64,000 nucleotides of DNA, from assembly GCA_002633025.1 (NCBI GenBank), contig NMRB01000030.1, positions 539,687 to 603,686 of the forward strand, given 5' to 3'. The notes under the pieces are model-generated. The model was not told the DNA's origin and did not search any database. It saw nothing but the letters and a program-made list of their open reading frames with translations. Each line of letters opens with the position of its first letter. Within the stretch, counting starts at the first letter, position 1. A program made the position numbers and the translations under genes. Shown here piece by piece: positions 22,810 through 35,312 of the stretch. This DNA is from Notospermus geniculatus. Taxonomy: Eukaryota; Nemertea; Pilidiophora; Heteronemertea; Lineidae.

Positions 22810-23275
22810 ATATCATGCCTCTGCCTCTACCTCTACCATATGCAGAGATATTTCAAATTATCAAGTTTGACCTTGACCTTGACCTTGACCTCTGATCATC
22901 AAGGTCGTTGCATAATCGAAATGGGCATCATCAATAACCTAAGTATGGGTGATATCATGCCTCTACCTCTACCACAGGCAGAGATATTTCAAATTACCAA
23001 GTTTGACCTTGACCTTGACCTCTGGGCTGGGTTGCACAAAACTCATGTTAGCGCTAACATCATGTTAGCGCTAACATCATGTTAAAGGACGTAAAATGAC
23101 AATGGATTTTGACGTCATTTAACATAAAAGTTAGCGCTAACACCATGTTAGCGCTAACATGAGTTTTGTGCAACCGGCCCCTGATCATCTAGGTCGTTGC
23201 ATAATCGAAATGGGCATCATCAGTAACCTCTATCTCTACCACAGGCAGAGATATTTCAAATTATCAAGTTTGATA
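22810..23275. repeat. Tandem repeat of about 140 bp with TGACCT arrays
   Basis: Units begin at about 22810, 22952 and 23227 with ATATCATGCCTCTACCTCTA (or part of it), then GCAGAGATATTTCAAATTA, then TGACCT direct repeats, then a GATCATCAAGGTCGTTGCAT block. The first unit holds four contiguous TGACCT hexamers (22868-22891) and the second holds three (23004-23021). The second unit is interrupted by a MITE. Confidence 0.8.
23024..23180. mobile_element. 157-bp MITE inserted in a tandem repeat unit
   Basis: The left terminus is GGGCTGGGTTGCACAAAACT and the right terminus is complementary (…GTGCAACCGGCCC). The inverted repeats extend about 50 bp and contain several GTTAGCGCTAAC palindromes. The neighbouring tandem unit (CCTCTGATCATCAAGGTCG at about 22886) gives the uninterrupted sequence. 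Confidence 0.88.
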
Positions 23276-23394
23276 TATCAAAATCTCATGATATTTCAAT
23301 CACCCGGACACGTGAGGCTGATAATCTTGATAATCTTAACACAGCCCAGTCCTTGGATAAGCAGGCATGAACTAAGACTTGTTTCATGTTGCTC

Positions 23395-23462
23395 AAAACT
23401 GGGGACAAGCTTACTACCAATTTACCTACGGGAATATAGGTAGTAAGCTTGTCCCCAGTTTT
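23395..23462. repeat. Perfect 24-bp inverted repeat (hairpin)
   Basis: The left arm is 23395-23418 and the right arm is 23439-23462. All 24 bases are complementary, with a 20-base loop. The arm core is CTGGGGACAAGCTTACTACC. It probably belongs to a mobile element continuing towards about 23605. Confidence 0.85.
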
Positions 23463-23608
23463 ACCCACGGTTCCAGGTAAACATTACCTCCAATAATAAG
23501 GAAGGCGCCTGAGAATACCCACGGATAGGTAATATTGACCGGTGCTTTTGAGCAAATGTTACCCATTGGTAAAATTTACCCGCGGGGACTATTCCATTTT
23601 TTACAGTG

Positions 23609-24018
23609 CAGCCATGTTTCAATGCTAGTTGAAAACGAGCTCAGTTTCCACGCATTTTCATTCATTCATTCTTCACAGCGAGGCTGGTGTTTGCAACCTT
23701 ATACACGAATTCATAGACTCAACTATCTCTGCTCTACGTTAGCCTTTTTTCGAGTGACACATAGGCCCTTCATGGTTCATGAAAGAATAACAATAAAATG
23801 CTTGTGAGGAATATTTATGGGTGAAAGGGAAAGTATAAACTAGGTGTGTAGAAAGTGTGACATGGCCCAGCGACTTGAAATGCTTGTATTCAATGGCTAT
23901 TTTATGAATGGTACCGGTATGTATGCTTGATATCACAATCAAGTGTACGCTAATATCCATTCCTCGAAGTGCTAACGGGATCTTGCATACCTTTGAAAAT
24001 ATTAAATGTTCAATATAT
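23609..24018. repeat. Non-coding duplicated segment, copy 2 (MITE-free)
   Basis: This copy matches 21501-22108 without the 198-bp insertion. Small differences include an extra GAGTG-type stretch near 23753. Confidence 0.88.
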
Positions 24019-24557
24019 GGATACTTCGTAGCACCTTTACCCGTTGGATTCGATTCAGTTTAAAAACTTATATGTTAACGAGCTATTCCCATGAGCTAGG
24101 GTTTACTATGCTGTGGGCATAGGCCCAGAAAAGCCAGTGGGCTGTATACATGTGCGTTGACATATAAAGTTTATCCATTCACCATAGGTGAGGAATGTGT
24201 TGTGGTAAACATTCTGGAGTTGTATATATGTGAAATCTGGTCAACGATTTGGGTGCCGAAATTCTGAAGTTAGTCAGGGAAACTAAATGCATGTATTCCG
24301 TAAATCTAAAATCCTTACGAAAGGGAACTAAGCAAAGTTTAGAATTCAAACGGCTCGGGGATTAAGGAGAGGATATGTCTCGCTAAGACCTGTTAGGAGG
24401 AATCTCCGAGTGAAATCTTCTGATGGAATACTAGTCTGAACTGCCTTATGTTGAAACGTGTTGCAATGTTGGGTTATTTGGAGAGGACCTGAAATTAGCT
24501 ACGTTTTATGGAACCTTTTATTAGGACTAACTGCCTTTGGCTTTCTATCTCAAAACC
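24019..24557. other. Spacer upstream of the ankyrin gene
   Basis: No exon or repeat is evident. It should contain the promoter and 5' UTR of the ankyrin-repeat gene that starts at 24558; no TATA box is obvious. Confidence 0.4.
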
Positions 24558-27500
24558 ATGTTGGGGTTGTTCAAAGACTACGAGACAGATGAACCGGTAA
24601 GCCCGATGACACAGGTCTTTGATTGTACACTTGCATAATCGGCCATTGGTTGTCCACTTGCATAACCGGCCTTTGATTGTCCACTTGCATAACCGGCCAT
24701 TGGTTGTCCACTTGCATAACCCGCCTTTGATTGTCCACTTGCATTAACTTGTATCAAGCTTGTAGAATGATATGTGTACTTTACTTGACATTTCAATTTT
24801 CAGGAGGAGCTCCATAATCTGATACAAGATGCAACCGCTGGGGAAATTCGGCAGCACTTGCTCATCGACCCCTGGTCAGTACAAAGGCATAATGAGAATG
24901 GTCTGCTTCCGCTACATCTACTTGTTCAAAGGGATGGTGACGATGTCAATGAACTTCTGGACGTGTTCATCAGTTATAATGCAGATATAAATGGAAAGAC
25001 AGTCATCGAGGGGGACACGGCTTTGCACATCCTGGTCAAGAATGTGCCAAGTGTTAGGGCTCTACCAACTGCCAGAAAACTGCTCAGTTGCGGGTCAGAT
25101 CCAGCGATTCGAAATAAGGTGCGTGCATCATTACACCCAAAAGATTTTTTTCTGAGGTTGGTAAGTTGATATGCCCCCCCTTCTCTATTTGCCTTATCAC
25201 CAAAAAACCTTTTCCTGTTTTAGCGATTAAGATCTGCGTATGACTATGCCATCCAGAAAGGTAATAGAGAGATGGTCGAAGTCCTTAACAGTGAGAAATG
25301 GCAAATGGTAAGTTTCTGCAACTGTCCAATCGCTCGAATGCCCGTCGTATTGCAGGAGTCAAAGATACTTTAGGCCTGTGTTGTGTTAACGTAAACACCG
25401 GGAAGTAGGTACAATGTAAACATACACGTAATACAAACCTGCGTACATTTTACGATTTTCAGGACTCCATGGCGCTAGTTACGGCTGTAACAAAAGGGAC
25501 TGTCGATGATATAAAGAAAATCATACGCCTGGGTGGAGATGTGAACATGAGAACAGAGGTGAGTTACCACCCCGAATGGTAATTACAGGGTAGTGACCTT
25601 GCAAATCCGTTAGAGCCCAACAATACTAGTTTTCCAATCTGAGATCCAGGACGAAACCCTTCAGAAATCTTCTTTGTTTTTTAGACTGGCAGCTCGCCTA
25701 TTCATTACGTCATCACACATCGTCAAAGCCATGACAAAGGCGTTGTAATAGATCTCCTTCTCCAACATAAGGCCAATATCAACTCACAAAATCAGNTCAT
25801 TACACCCAAAAGATTTTTTCTGAGGTTGCTATAAAGTTGAATTGGCCCCGCTTCTCTATTTGCCTTATCACCAAAAAACCTTCTCCTCTTTTAGCGATTA
25901 AGATCTGCATATGACTATGCCATCCAGAAAGGTAATAGAGAGATGGTCGAAGTCCTTAACAGTGAGAAATGGCAAATGGTAAGTTTCTGCAACTGTCCAA
26001 TCGCTCGAATTCCCGTCGTATTGCAGGAGTCAAAGACACTTTAGGCCTGTATTGTGTTAACGTAAACACCGGGAAGTAGGTACAATGTAAACATACACGT
26101 AATACAAACCTGCGTACATTTTACGATTTTCAGGACTCCATGGCGCTAGTTACGGCTGTAACAAAAGGGACTGTCGATGATATAAAGAAAATCATACGCC
26201 TGGGTGGAGATGTGAACATGAGAACAGAGGTGAGTTACCACCCCGAATGGTAATTACAGGGCAGTGACCTTGCAAATCCGTTAGAGCCCAACAATACTAG
26301 TTTTCCAATCTGAGATCCAGGACGAAACCCTTCAGAAATCTTCTTTGTTTTTTAGACTGGCAGCTCGCCTATTCATTACGTCATCACACATCGTCAAAGC
26401 CATGACAAAGGCGTTGTAATAGATCTCCTTCTCCAACATAAGGCCAATATCAACTCACAAAATCAGGTGGGTAAACTGTAGATAAAAAACACACCGTGTT
26501 ACAGTCAAAGCAATTCCGACAACATAAGGCCGATATACCAACTCACAAACTGTAGATAAAAAATCATCCTTTTTGCAGTTAATCTACGAATCTCTACGTG
26601 TTGTATCTTTCGTTTTCTAGGACAAGGACACCGCCATTCACCTGGCCATCAAAGAACTACAGAATGATAATGAACTCTACTTGTTGGTGCAATATCTTTT
26701 GAACATGGGGTGTGATCCAACCATTCCCAACAGGGTAGGCATGCATACTCTTGGATGTACAGTACATGTAACAGTGCAGTGTGACTTGCCATGCACTGTT
26801 CTTTACTATTCTGGAGTTACAGTATGTAAAAGTGTTTGAATAATGATTTATAAGCACAAGTGGTGTTTTCCGATGCTTTCCCTGTTTTTCCGTACGTACG
26901 AGGTTCAGGCTATTTTTTCATTTTGTTTGTAGGCTGGAAATGGGGCAATTGACATAGCTACAGAGAAGGGATACAACGATATCGTCGAGTTATTGGAGAG
27001 TCGTGTAGCGGGCAATGTTAAGGTACGTCACTGAGATATTCTGAACGACACTGGCACACCTCCTCTGTGCCAGTGTCGTTTTTCAATCTCTGCTAGACAG
27101 CGAAGCCTAGAGTAAATGTACGAATCATGCGGGAAGGTATTGAAATTTACTACTAGCTCCTTTTTTCTCAGTTTTTCTTTTATCAAGTAGGATCACATCG
27201 TCGGTCATTTTAGAAAAATGTCGTATCATAATCTTTGCAGTCCAGACCGATATCTTTATTACAAACATCTTTACTTATTTACAGGCCGATCTGTTTAAGA
27301 ATGTTACCACTGGAAATGTTAAGGGGACACGTGCCATTCTTGATGAAGATGAATCTGCAACACGCATGTTTAGTAAAGTAAGCCACACACTATGCATCTA
27401 CTCCACTACACTGTATGCTTAATAACGAACCGCAAAAACTACTTCCCAGTAATCATGAATGAGTACCTCCTCCGTCATCACGATCTGCTTGTCTGATTAT

Positions 27501-28310
27501 GATGCTCTATGCGGACTTCTACAGCAAAGAAATGTTCAAAGTCATCCCAGAAGCCTCCATAGCCATAGTTATCTTAACATTTTTGATTCCCCACGTACAT
27601 TAATGTACATGCACATACATGTAGGTCACTCTAAAAACCACTTTAGTCCTAGTCACTAGAGTAACGTGCATTGCGTATTTTGACAGCAGTGGCTATTTAT
27701 TTTCACATAAAACTGCAGTTGTTGCTGGTCGCTTTTTGCCGGTAGACTAGGTAAAGGATTAGATGAACCAATGATACTTCAATGGAATCGTCTCCTCTCT
27801 GACTTAAGGAAGAACCGATTGAGAAAGAGTCGGCACTGGAGGCGATCCATGAGGAAGAAGAGGAGGGAATGGAGGAAGTACAGCCCGCCTCTGAAGTAAT
27901 TATTTCGCCGTCGTCTGGGCCGACCGCACAGAAAGTCCGATAGTGCTTTCGGTGCCTATCGGTGGTTTAGTTAATGGGAAAATGCGTTAGGCCTATAACT
28001 AACTGCCGATAGGCGCCGGTAGCACTATCGGACTTTCTGTGCGGTCGGTCCTGATGAATAGGCCCTACTTTTAACAGGTTTCGGGTCTAACATGTGGTTT
28101 CCATTTCGAAAGGTGGTGTTGGTGGCTAGTGCATGGTATGCATGTGATGAAGGTCTCTGATAGCTGACATCTTCTTTTGCCCTTTCAGACGATGCTTTGG
28201 GTTACATTCCAGCACACTTGATCTCACATAAATCTTGTTTTCTCCAGGAAGTTGAAGAAACAGACACCAGTAACACAGTCCAGTTCACACCTCGTAATAT
28301 TAAATTTTAA
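24558..28310 (+). CDS. Ankyrin-repeat protein, at least 10 phase-0 exons
   Basis: Exons are 24558-24596 (ATG in context AAAACCATGT), 24804-25118, 25224-25307, 25463-25558, 25685-25795 (ends at an n), a second copy of exons 3-5 at 25895-25978, 26135-26230 and 26356-26466, then 26621-26734, 26933-27022, 27285-27377, 27809-27895 and 28248-28310 (stop). All junctions are GT-AG and phase 0. One set of exons 3-5 gives 363 aa; both sets would give 460. Ankyrin-like helices recur (for example LLPLHLLVQ, TALHILVK, TAIHLAIKEL, AIDIATEKGYNDIVELLE), followed by an acidic Glu-rich C-terminus. There is no signal peptide or TM segment, so an intracellular scaffold or binding protein is inferred. The partner is unknown. 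The doubled exons are probably an assembly artefact. Confidence 0.85.
24614..24748. repeat. 27-bp minisatellite, five units, in ankyrin intron 1
   Basis: There are five direct 27-bp units built on GGCCTTTGATTGTCCACTTG plus CATAACC. Two variants alternate: CTTTGATTG in units 1, 3 and 5, and CATTGGTTG in units 2 and 4. This implies expansion by 54-bp dimers. Confidence 0.9.
25128..26466 (+). repeat. Duplicated ankyrin exon block flanking an n
   Basis: Bases 25797-26466 repeat about 25128-25795 almost exactly, introns included, with a few substitutions. The first copy stops at the n at 25796, exactly at the end of exon 5. The second continues through the correct donor into intron 5. Confidence 0.92.
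25796..25796. other. Assembly gap (single n) between duplicated exon blocks
   Basis: The n lies directly after the last base of exon 5 and is followed by sequence already seen about 670 bp upstream. Confidence 0.8.
27917..28050. mobile_element. MITE-like fold-back in the last ankyrin intron
   Basis: The left arm GGGCCGACCGCACAGAAAGT continues CCGATAGTGC and is mirrored by the right arm ending GCACTATCGGACTTTCTGTG then CGGTCGGTCC. The arms are about 45 bp with a short unpaired centre. No target duplication could be fixed. Confidence 0.8.
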
Positions 28311-28778
28311 CTGATTCTATGGTTCTTTCCAACAATTTTTTGGAACTCCAAAATTTCCCCTTCGATTTTACCCTGTTGTTTGTTACCGGACTAGTACATG
28401 TATCTAACCCATGAACTGTTTTTGCACTAAACTATTCCTTTCTGGGTCCCAGTTAGCCTAGTATAGTGTGTGACTCGACATAAAGGTTTACCTACAGGCA
28501 CTTCCGCCCTCTATTCCGATTGGTTGACTTCTCTGCTCTCTGTATCATGTTCAATCTACTTCATATTTTCCTTAACTGGAGTGATAATATATATACATGT
28601 AATTTGAGCAAGTCCAAAATAACTTATCATACGACTACCTATCCTGGACAATAGTTTTCCATACAACAACCATACAGTTTTTTCTCTGTTGTTCAGGATA
28701 TTGGTCTTACGTCACGATAAATAAATCGACATCTTTGTTGTCAGGTACACTGACCGGCGTTTGTAGATCTACGTCTAA

Positions 28779-29095
28779 AGGCCCGTTTCCACTATAGCGG
28801 ATTCCGCGGCGGTTTCCGGCGAGCGGTGTGGTTTTCACAGGGCTTTGGATAATCCTTCGATGGTGTAACAATACAATGGCCTATTGATTATCCCAATGCC
28901 TGTGAAAACCGCTCCGCTCGCCGCAAGACGCGGCGGAATCCGCTATAGTGGAAACGGGCCTTTAAGGCCCGTTTCCACTTGAGCGTTTTACGCCGCGTTT
29001 TGACGCTTCGCCCATTGTTTGGAAGCAGAGCGGCGGAAAATAACAAAAGATTTGACGCATCACGCAGCGCAAAACGCTCTAGTGGAAACGGGCCT
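28779..29095. mobile_element. Two adjacent TTAA-flanked fold-back elements
   Basis: Element 1 (28779-28961) has termini AGGCCCGTTTCCACTATAGC and the complement. Element 2 (28966-29095) has GGCCCGTTTCCACTTGAGCG and the complement. They abut at a TTAA (28962-28965). The outer flanks are CTAA and TTAG, near matches to TTAA. Termini and target resemble piggyBac-type MITEs. Confidence 0.75.
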
Positions 29096-29192
29096 TTAGT
29101 TACATAATAGTATACCCTTGACCATTCTTTGCTGATCAATGCCTTCGCACAATTACTCCTCGCTTCATACCACCTCATGTTTCACCTTGCAG

Positions 29193-29288
29193 CCTGACTT
29201 TGACAACTTGCCACCACCTGAAGGAGAAGACGGTATACACCCACACACGTCACCGAGGGGTGCAGTGGGTGATGAAGAAGAGGATGAA
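29193..29288 (+). CDS. Candidate alternative 3' exon of the ankyrin gene
   Basis: A TTGCAG acceptor precedes an open, phase-0, 96-bp block with a GTATGC donor after 29288. It encodes 32 residues (PDFDNLPPPEGEDG and onward), ending in an acidic DEEEDE run. Phase and acidic composition match the exon ending at 27895, so it could replace the stop-containing exon at 28248-28310. No further downstream exon was found, so the transcript end is unknown. Confidence 0.45.
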
Positions 29289-32200
29289 GTATGCTTTCCT
29301 TAGCGTGTTTCCATTCGTTTTATCTTAACTGCAAAATTCTTTCTTCCATTTCAGTGTCTGATTCCTCGTTCTTTTCTCGATTCGAACCTGCTCCTTCCGG
29401 GAAAAAGACTATTCCTAGAACTAATGTACGACTAACAGAAACGTAAACCACTGTCGACGATCACTCTGACATCGTCGTAATAATTTGCCTCCTTAGTGTC
29501 ACGATATTCCTCTTACCATCCCATTTTAAACAGAACTGCCGTAACTTTGCACGGTTTTTGCTGAAACTAACAACACGAGATACAAAGGTTTTAACAGGCC
29601 TCCTCGATTAATCAACCTTCCGCTCACCATACTGACTCTGCCACCCTTCAGAGGCTTTGNCAGACTTTGCAAATAATTGACCGATTTGTCATTTCTGATG
29701 ACAAATTGCCATAGACATGACATTATCGAGACGAAAAGGATGATATTGGATGACCCCGGCAGCCACTATTCACAGTTCAGTGTGTTCAGTACTGTAGACC
29801 GAGTGCCGTAGTGTGTGACGACGCACCAACGCAGCTGTCAGTGGCTAACATGACATATACAGCATATCTAGGCCTATGTATGTCATAATCATGACGGATA
29901 ATGTGATACCCTCACAGGGAGACATCCTTGGTAGGCCTATTTTAGGAGATTCTGCAATTTATTAACTCGAAGCGAGGAATCGCCCGCCATCTTGAAAATG
30001 CAACAAGTAGTCCTGAAGTATCCCATGATTCCTTGAGCGCGCGGTGACAGATCGGTGCGAGGTACGATGCGCCATCTGTCGTGACAATGCGTTGCAACAG
30101 GAAGTTGGATTATTCCAAGTCTGTATTTTCAATTACTGGGTGCTGGGACCCAATGGTGTATTTGAAGCTTTTCATGCATGCGGTGTGGCCTATTGGTATC
30201 TTGTATCGCTTGGCAATGGGAATGTGCATGTGCATGTACTGTTATCTTCAAGCTATGTGAACTACATGTATACTGCATGTAGTTAAACCTTTGGAATAGT
30301 TCAATTAGCAAAGCATGCGAAAATCTCAGACATGTGACATACATTTTTGATGAAAACAATCAAAACCAAGTCTTTCTGGGTGTTACACGTTTACCACATC
30401 TCGTCTATGCTAACTATACATCAATCGTGAAGTACAATAATGTAAGATACAAAATCCCAAATATACACAACCTATATACAATTGTTATAGAAATAGAAAC
30501 ATGTACAGTATGTAAGATACAACCTCCTATAGTCATTACTGCTGTCGTTCGATTGAATGATGCGTGCATATTCAGGAATTTATCACAAAATATCTTGCTC
30601 CCCACGGAGCCGAATCACAAGGTCTCTTATCAGGGAAATTCAGCCCTGCCGTCGCAAAACTAGTCAATTAGAATTTTTTTTTATTCACGACCGTGGGTAC
30701 AGCAAGTGCCAGTACGGTGTTTTACCTTTGTATGTATAGGCTACTTGTATATGGAAATAACTGGCAACAGAAAGCAAGCTGTCACTCTTCTGCTTTGGAC
30801 TTGAAAAGTACCTGGAATGGTCCGACTGACGGGACTGTATTACCGCAGATTCAGTCAGTACATGTATAAGTACTTTCAGGAGTCGTGAAAATTACTTTTT
30901 TTTCTCTTTCGCTCTGTTGAAAGATGTAGTCACTTCACTTTGCAATGGGAGGGCTGGATTTCATAGGTATAATTACGAATTTCCCCTTTTGCTAAGCTTG
31001 TAGTTATGATTATGCTAGATCTTCTGATCTCGTCTGTCAAGGGCTAAAACTATCGACTGACATGGTAAATTCATGCTACTATTAGTAGAGCTGTTCCGTT
31101 TCGTACAATATCACCATTTTCATCGTGTGGATAGGTCTATCTTGAAACTTATTTCTGATTATTAGAAAGTCAATCGACGTCCACACGTCTTAAAATCGTT
31201 GAATTGATTCAAAACATGGTGCACACCGATATTATTCAATAATGGTGGACCACAGGAAAATCTCGTTAATTTTTATTTACCAAGTATAATCCCTGTCGTT
31301 ACCGAAGTTACAAATGCATGCAGAAAAGTAACGTTCTCCTGTCTAACATTCTTCCTGATGTTTTCGGGCGTTATATCTCACTCTTGATCTACCTATAACT
31401 TAATAAGGCACAAATTAAATACCGGTAACCTCGAAAGTCAGCCAACAGCGGCCCGATTTTTTGGTCGAGGGGATATTTTCTACATCGTGTACAATGATTA
31501 CCGGCCAACTACCCTTAGCTCCTGAAGAACTACTTTCTGAGCAAAGTCCAACCAGAATTAGAATTTACAAAACACACACATCCGGGCATTTGAGCATTTG
31601 TAATCACTTTGTCTGGTATCACCACCACTCGGTTATCCCAATTACAGGTGCTGTCGGTCACCTTACGTTAGGCGACGATCTCCAATCCGCACTTGTCATC
31701 TTCCGTTACTATCCAATCGTGAATGCACGATATATCAAAAGATGGAGTCACTCGAGGATATAGCACCAATATTTCCGGTCGCGATTCGTACGCACTTCAT
31801 CAACTTCCGTACTCATCGTACTCGCGTTCGGGTAAGACTATCCGAACACATTTTTTACCCGGCTTGTTCCTCGGCACCCAAACATTATCATAGTCAGCGA
31901 TCTCTTCCTCATCTTCACTGTTGTTGCAATTTTCAGAGCACAGGCTGCAAATAATGAAGAATTGGAACATACGATTAAAAGTAGGCCCTACATCATATAA
32001 AGTTAGGCTACTCCATTAAATTACACTGCACTGCCTGCTGATTTTTCCTGATACAATAGCTTGTATTAACAGTTACTAGGGCCATCAAAGCCATTGCCAT
32101 TAGTCTTAGCAAACGTACCTTTACCTTATTCCCAACCTAATTGAAATCATGACGTAGCTACATTGTAGGTTTCCTTTCATACTGATGGTAATTTCGCACC

Positions 32201-34761
32201 CACCTGGATGCTTTTATAGAAATAACACGCCTTAATTTGCTTCTAGAATAAAGATGTTCCCCCGCAAAATCTCGGAGGACATGCTATCCAAGTGCATAGG
32301 TTATTGGGCCCCACCATCCATTTTGTTAATCTCCCCTATAAGAAAGACAACTAGTAAATTATTCATAGTATAGCTGTCAGCGATGCCATTATCACCAACA
32401 ATGGATTTCATATTTTGGCGGAGTCCATTCCAACGTAGGTTTGATATACCCTCTGTGCATATTGTGAACATCGAAGCATGGATGCATTTGACTGGTTCAG
32501 GTGACATCAACTCGTGACCAGACTGCGGGACGACAAATTCTAACATGACGTATTCCACCACCGTGTATGAATTTTTCAACATTTGGCTTGTTCATTTCCT
32601 TCACAATCCCTTAGTCATTATGTTCTCTGCGAAAAGAAACTTTGTGTTCTGGGAGACGTAAGCATCTGTCTGTCACATTAACAAAAATGCGACAGTTTAG
32701 TGAACGTGATGTGCATGTTACAGTGCGATTAATTTTTCTTCGGTTATGTGAAGTGTGTGTCCTCAGTAAGTCCTAAAGATGGTTCTTACCAGATAGAAGC
32801 AGAAAGTGACGGGTTGATACAGAGCGATACGGTTAGGTGGCAATTAAAAAATGTCGGTTTAGCTCAAGGCAGTGATTGGAAATGTCGTAGGCGTCTGTAA
32901 TACATTACAGGTTAATACGATGACTTCTCTACCCTATTTCATGACGTCAAGCAGACCTGCTATCGGTGATCTTGCAATGGTTGAGGTGACGTGGCAGTGA
33001 CCCATATCCGTGACAGGAACACCAGATGGCATGGACTTGGCAATGGCTATTTCTTTGACAAGCATATCTGGTCATTCAGTGAACTGATTCATTATCTTCC
33101 TATGCCATCTGATCAATACACTTGTACTTCGTATACGTGGTACAGATGGTGCTCTTAGTATTGTACATGTATTGTTTGGGTCCAATACTGTGTTATGAAT
33201 CATATCCTGATCTCATCACATGAAAACCCACTTTGTAAAGCTCCAACATTGTGTTTTTTAATCATATTCTTATACGGTCGCTGACACCTTGCCGTGTGTC
33301 CGGTGAAGGTTCACGTGTGTCGACTGACACTTTCCACGTCGTTCCATTGTCCATTTAGCCGTATCTAAAGAACCATTAGGTATGCCAGCTATAACACTGA
33401 AACATCATGATTGTTCGAATATTAGCCTATTTTGACGGGGTCCTTGTTTCAGGGGTGGGGGAAAGGGGTCTACTTTAACCGCATGACGCACTCTATACAT
33501 GTATACATGTACATTGGCATAAAGAATAATGCAAAATTTCGATGGATACTTTTAACTACCATTAAGTAACGTTCTTTGGGCCAATCAGAGATTGCTGACG
33601 TGGTCGACTCGGCAGTTCTCGGCGTGAGGTAACCTGTTATAATTGTGAAGAATCAAAGCACAGAAGAATGCCGACGCCGAAACGCCAGGCCATGAAAGGA
33701 GGCATTCATCGGCAAACAAGCCAAATGATGTTAGCTTTTACATAAGTTATAGATTACCAACAACAATGAGACTTAAAACCTCCACCCCGATGGCGGCAGA
33801 GGAATATTCATATTTGCGTACCGTACTTCGCACTGTAGCTCAGAGATAATTACCCGTATTAGTTATTAATGGCAGTTGACCGACGAAAACCATCTCAAGT
33901 GGTGGAATCGATGTAGAAGACTTCACCTACTTCAGTAGGAGTGGTCTCGAATGACGTAGCGAATACACATGTTGTTTATTCATATTTGGAGCATCATTGA
34001 GTTCATTGTCGGCTTCAAACCATGAATGAGGCATTGGTACAATCGTTCTGACAGTTCAACATTATATCCCTTGGAAAAACATGTTGTTTTAAATAATTTT
34101 TCTATACCGAATTTGCTTCTGCTAGTCGACGTATACGGTTTCGACACTGCTGTCAGTCTGTTTTCGAATTAAGTATTTTGCATCCCACTATCAATACATC
34201 ATGTACATGTACTCTATTGGACATGTAGGTACTCCTATGGATTACTTCGGGAAACCCAGCAATGTTGAAGAATCCACAAGAAAAAAATATGATTCCCAGT
34301 ATTGCTGACTCGTACTATTTTCTTTTTTCGCGAAACCAGCTGGTTTCTTTTTTGCCAGTACAGAAAACTGCTTGTACCCAGGTGGTTGGTACTGTGCTAA
34401 GACCCATATCAGATCTTGGCATTGGAACTCATTTCGGTTTTTTCCAACGCGATGACTCAATTGTAGAAAATGTATACATGTATCACGTGTTGCTTCTCTG
34501 GCTTTTTCGAGGAAATCTTAATTGCTTCAACCCGTCAGGATCATACTTACTCTTCTTGGCTTCCCTGTTTCATCCTCCTGGTTGACTGTATCCCACTGTT
34601 GCCAGGATAGGGTGGCAAATCTTCGTAGCCCTCTGAGTAACCGGGGAATGGTTCGCTGTGAACATCTGGAAGCAAGCCATAAAATCCCGTAAATATGGCA
34701 ATTTTTTATATGCCTGAGCCATGTATGGCTAATCACGTTCGTACTTGGAAAACTGGAGCCT
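29289..34761. other. Large non-coding stretch
   Basis: No supported exon, RNA gene or long repeat is seen. Open frames of 60-109 codons (for example at 30334 and 31461) have no domain, no Cys pattern and no splice consistency. An n is present at 29660. Possible downstream ankyrin exons could not be recognised. Confidence 0.45.
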
Positions 34762-35312
34762 TCTGTTTAAACAATGGTAGCTAAACTGATAGATGAGTTC
34801 AAAGAAACTCCACCAATAACCCTGTTTCAACAATAAGCTCAACTGATCAGTTTGAAAAGAAGCTCCAATAACCCTATTTCAACAATGGTAGCTTGACTGA
34901 TCAGTTCAAAGAAGCTCCAATAACCCTGTTTACACAATAGTAGCTACGCATAAAGAAACTCCAATAAACCCGTTTACACAATAGTAGCTAAACTGATCAG
35001 TTCAAAGAAGCTCCAGTAATCCTGTTTACACAATAGTAGCTATACATAAAGAAACTCCAATAACACCCTGTTTCCAACAACGGTAGCTAAGCTGATCGGT
35101 TCGAAGAAGCTCCAATAACACCCTGGTTCAACAGTGGTAGCTAAGCTGATCGGTTCAAAGAAGCTCCAATAACACCCTGTTTCAACAGTGGTAGCTAAGC
35201 TGATCGGTTCAAAGAAGCTCCAATAACCCTGTCAACAATGGTAGCTTAACTGATCGGTTCAAATAAACTCCAATAATGACAGCTAGACTGATCAGTTCAG
35301 AGAAACTTCAAG
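34762..35312. repeat. Minisatellite, about ten units of about 55-60 bp
   Basis: Units contain CTCCAATAACCCTGTTTCAA, CAATGGTAGCTAA and CTGATCAGTTCAAAGAAG in order. Some units are shortened (GTAGCTACGCATAAAGAAA), so two unit lengths alternate in the middle of the array. Spacing and bases vary, which indicates an old array. Confidence 0.85.
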
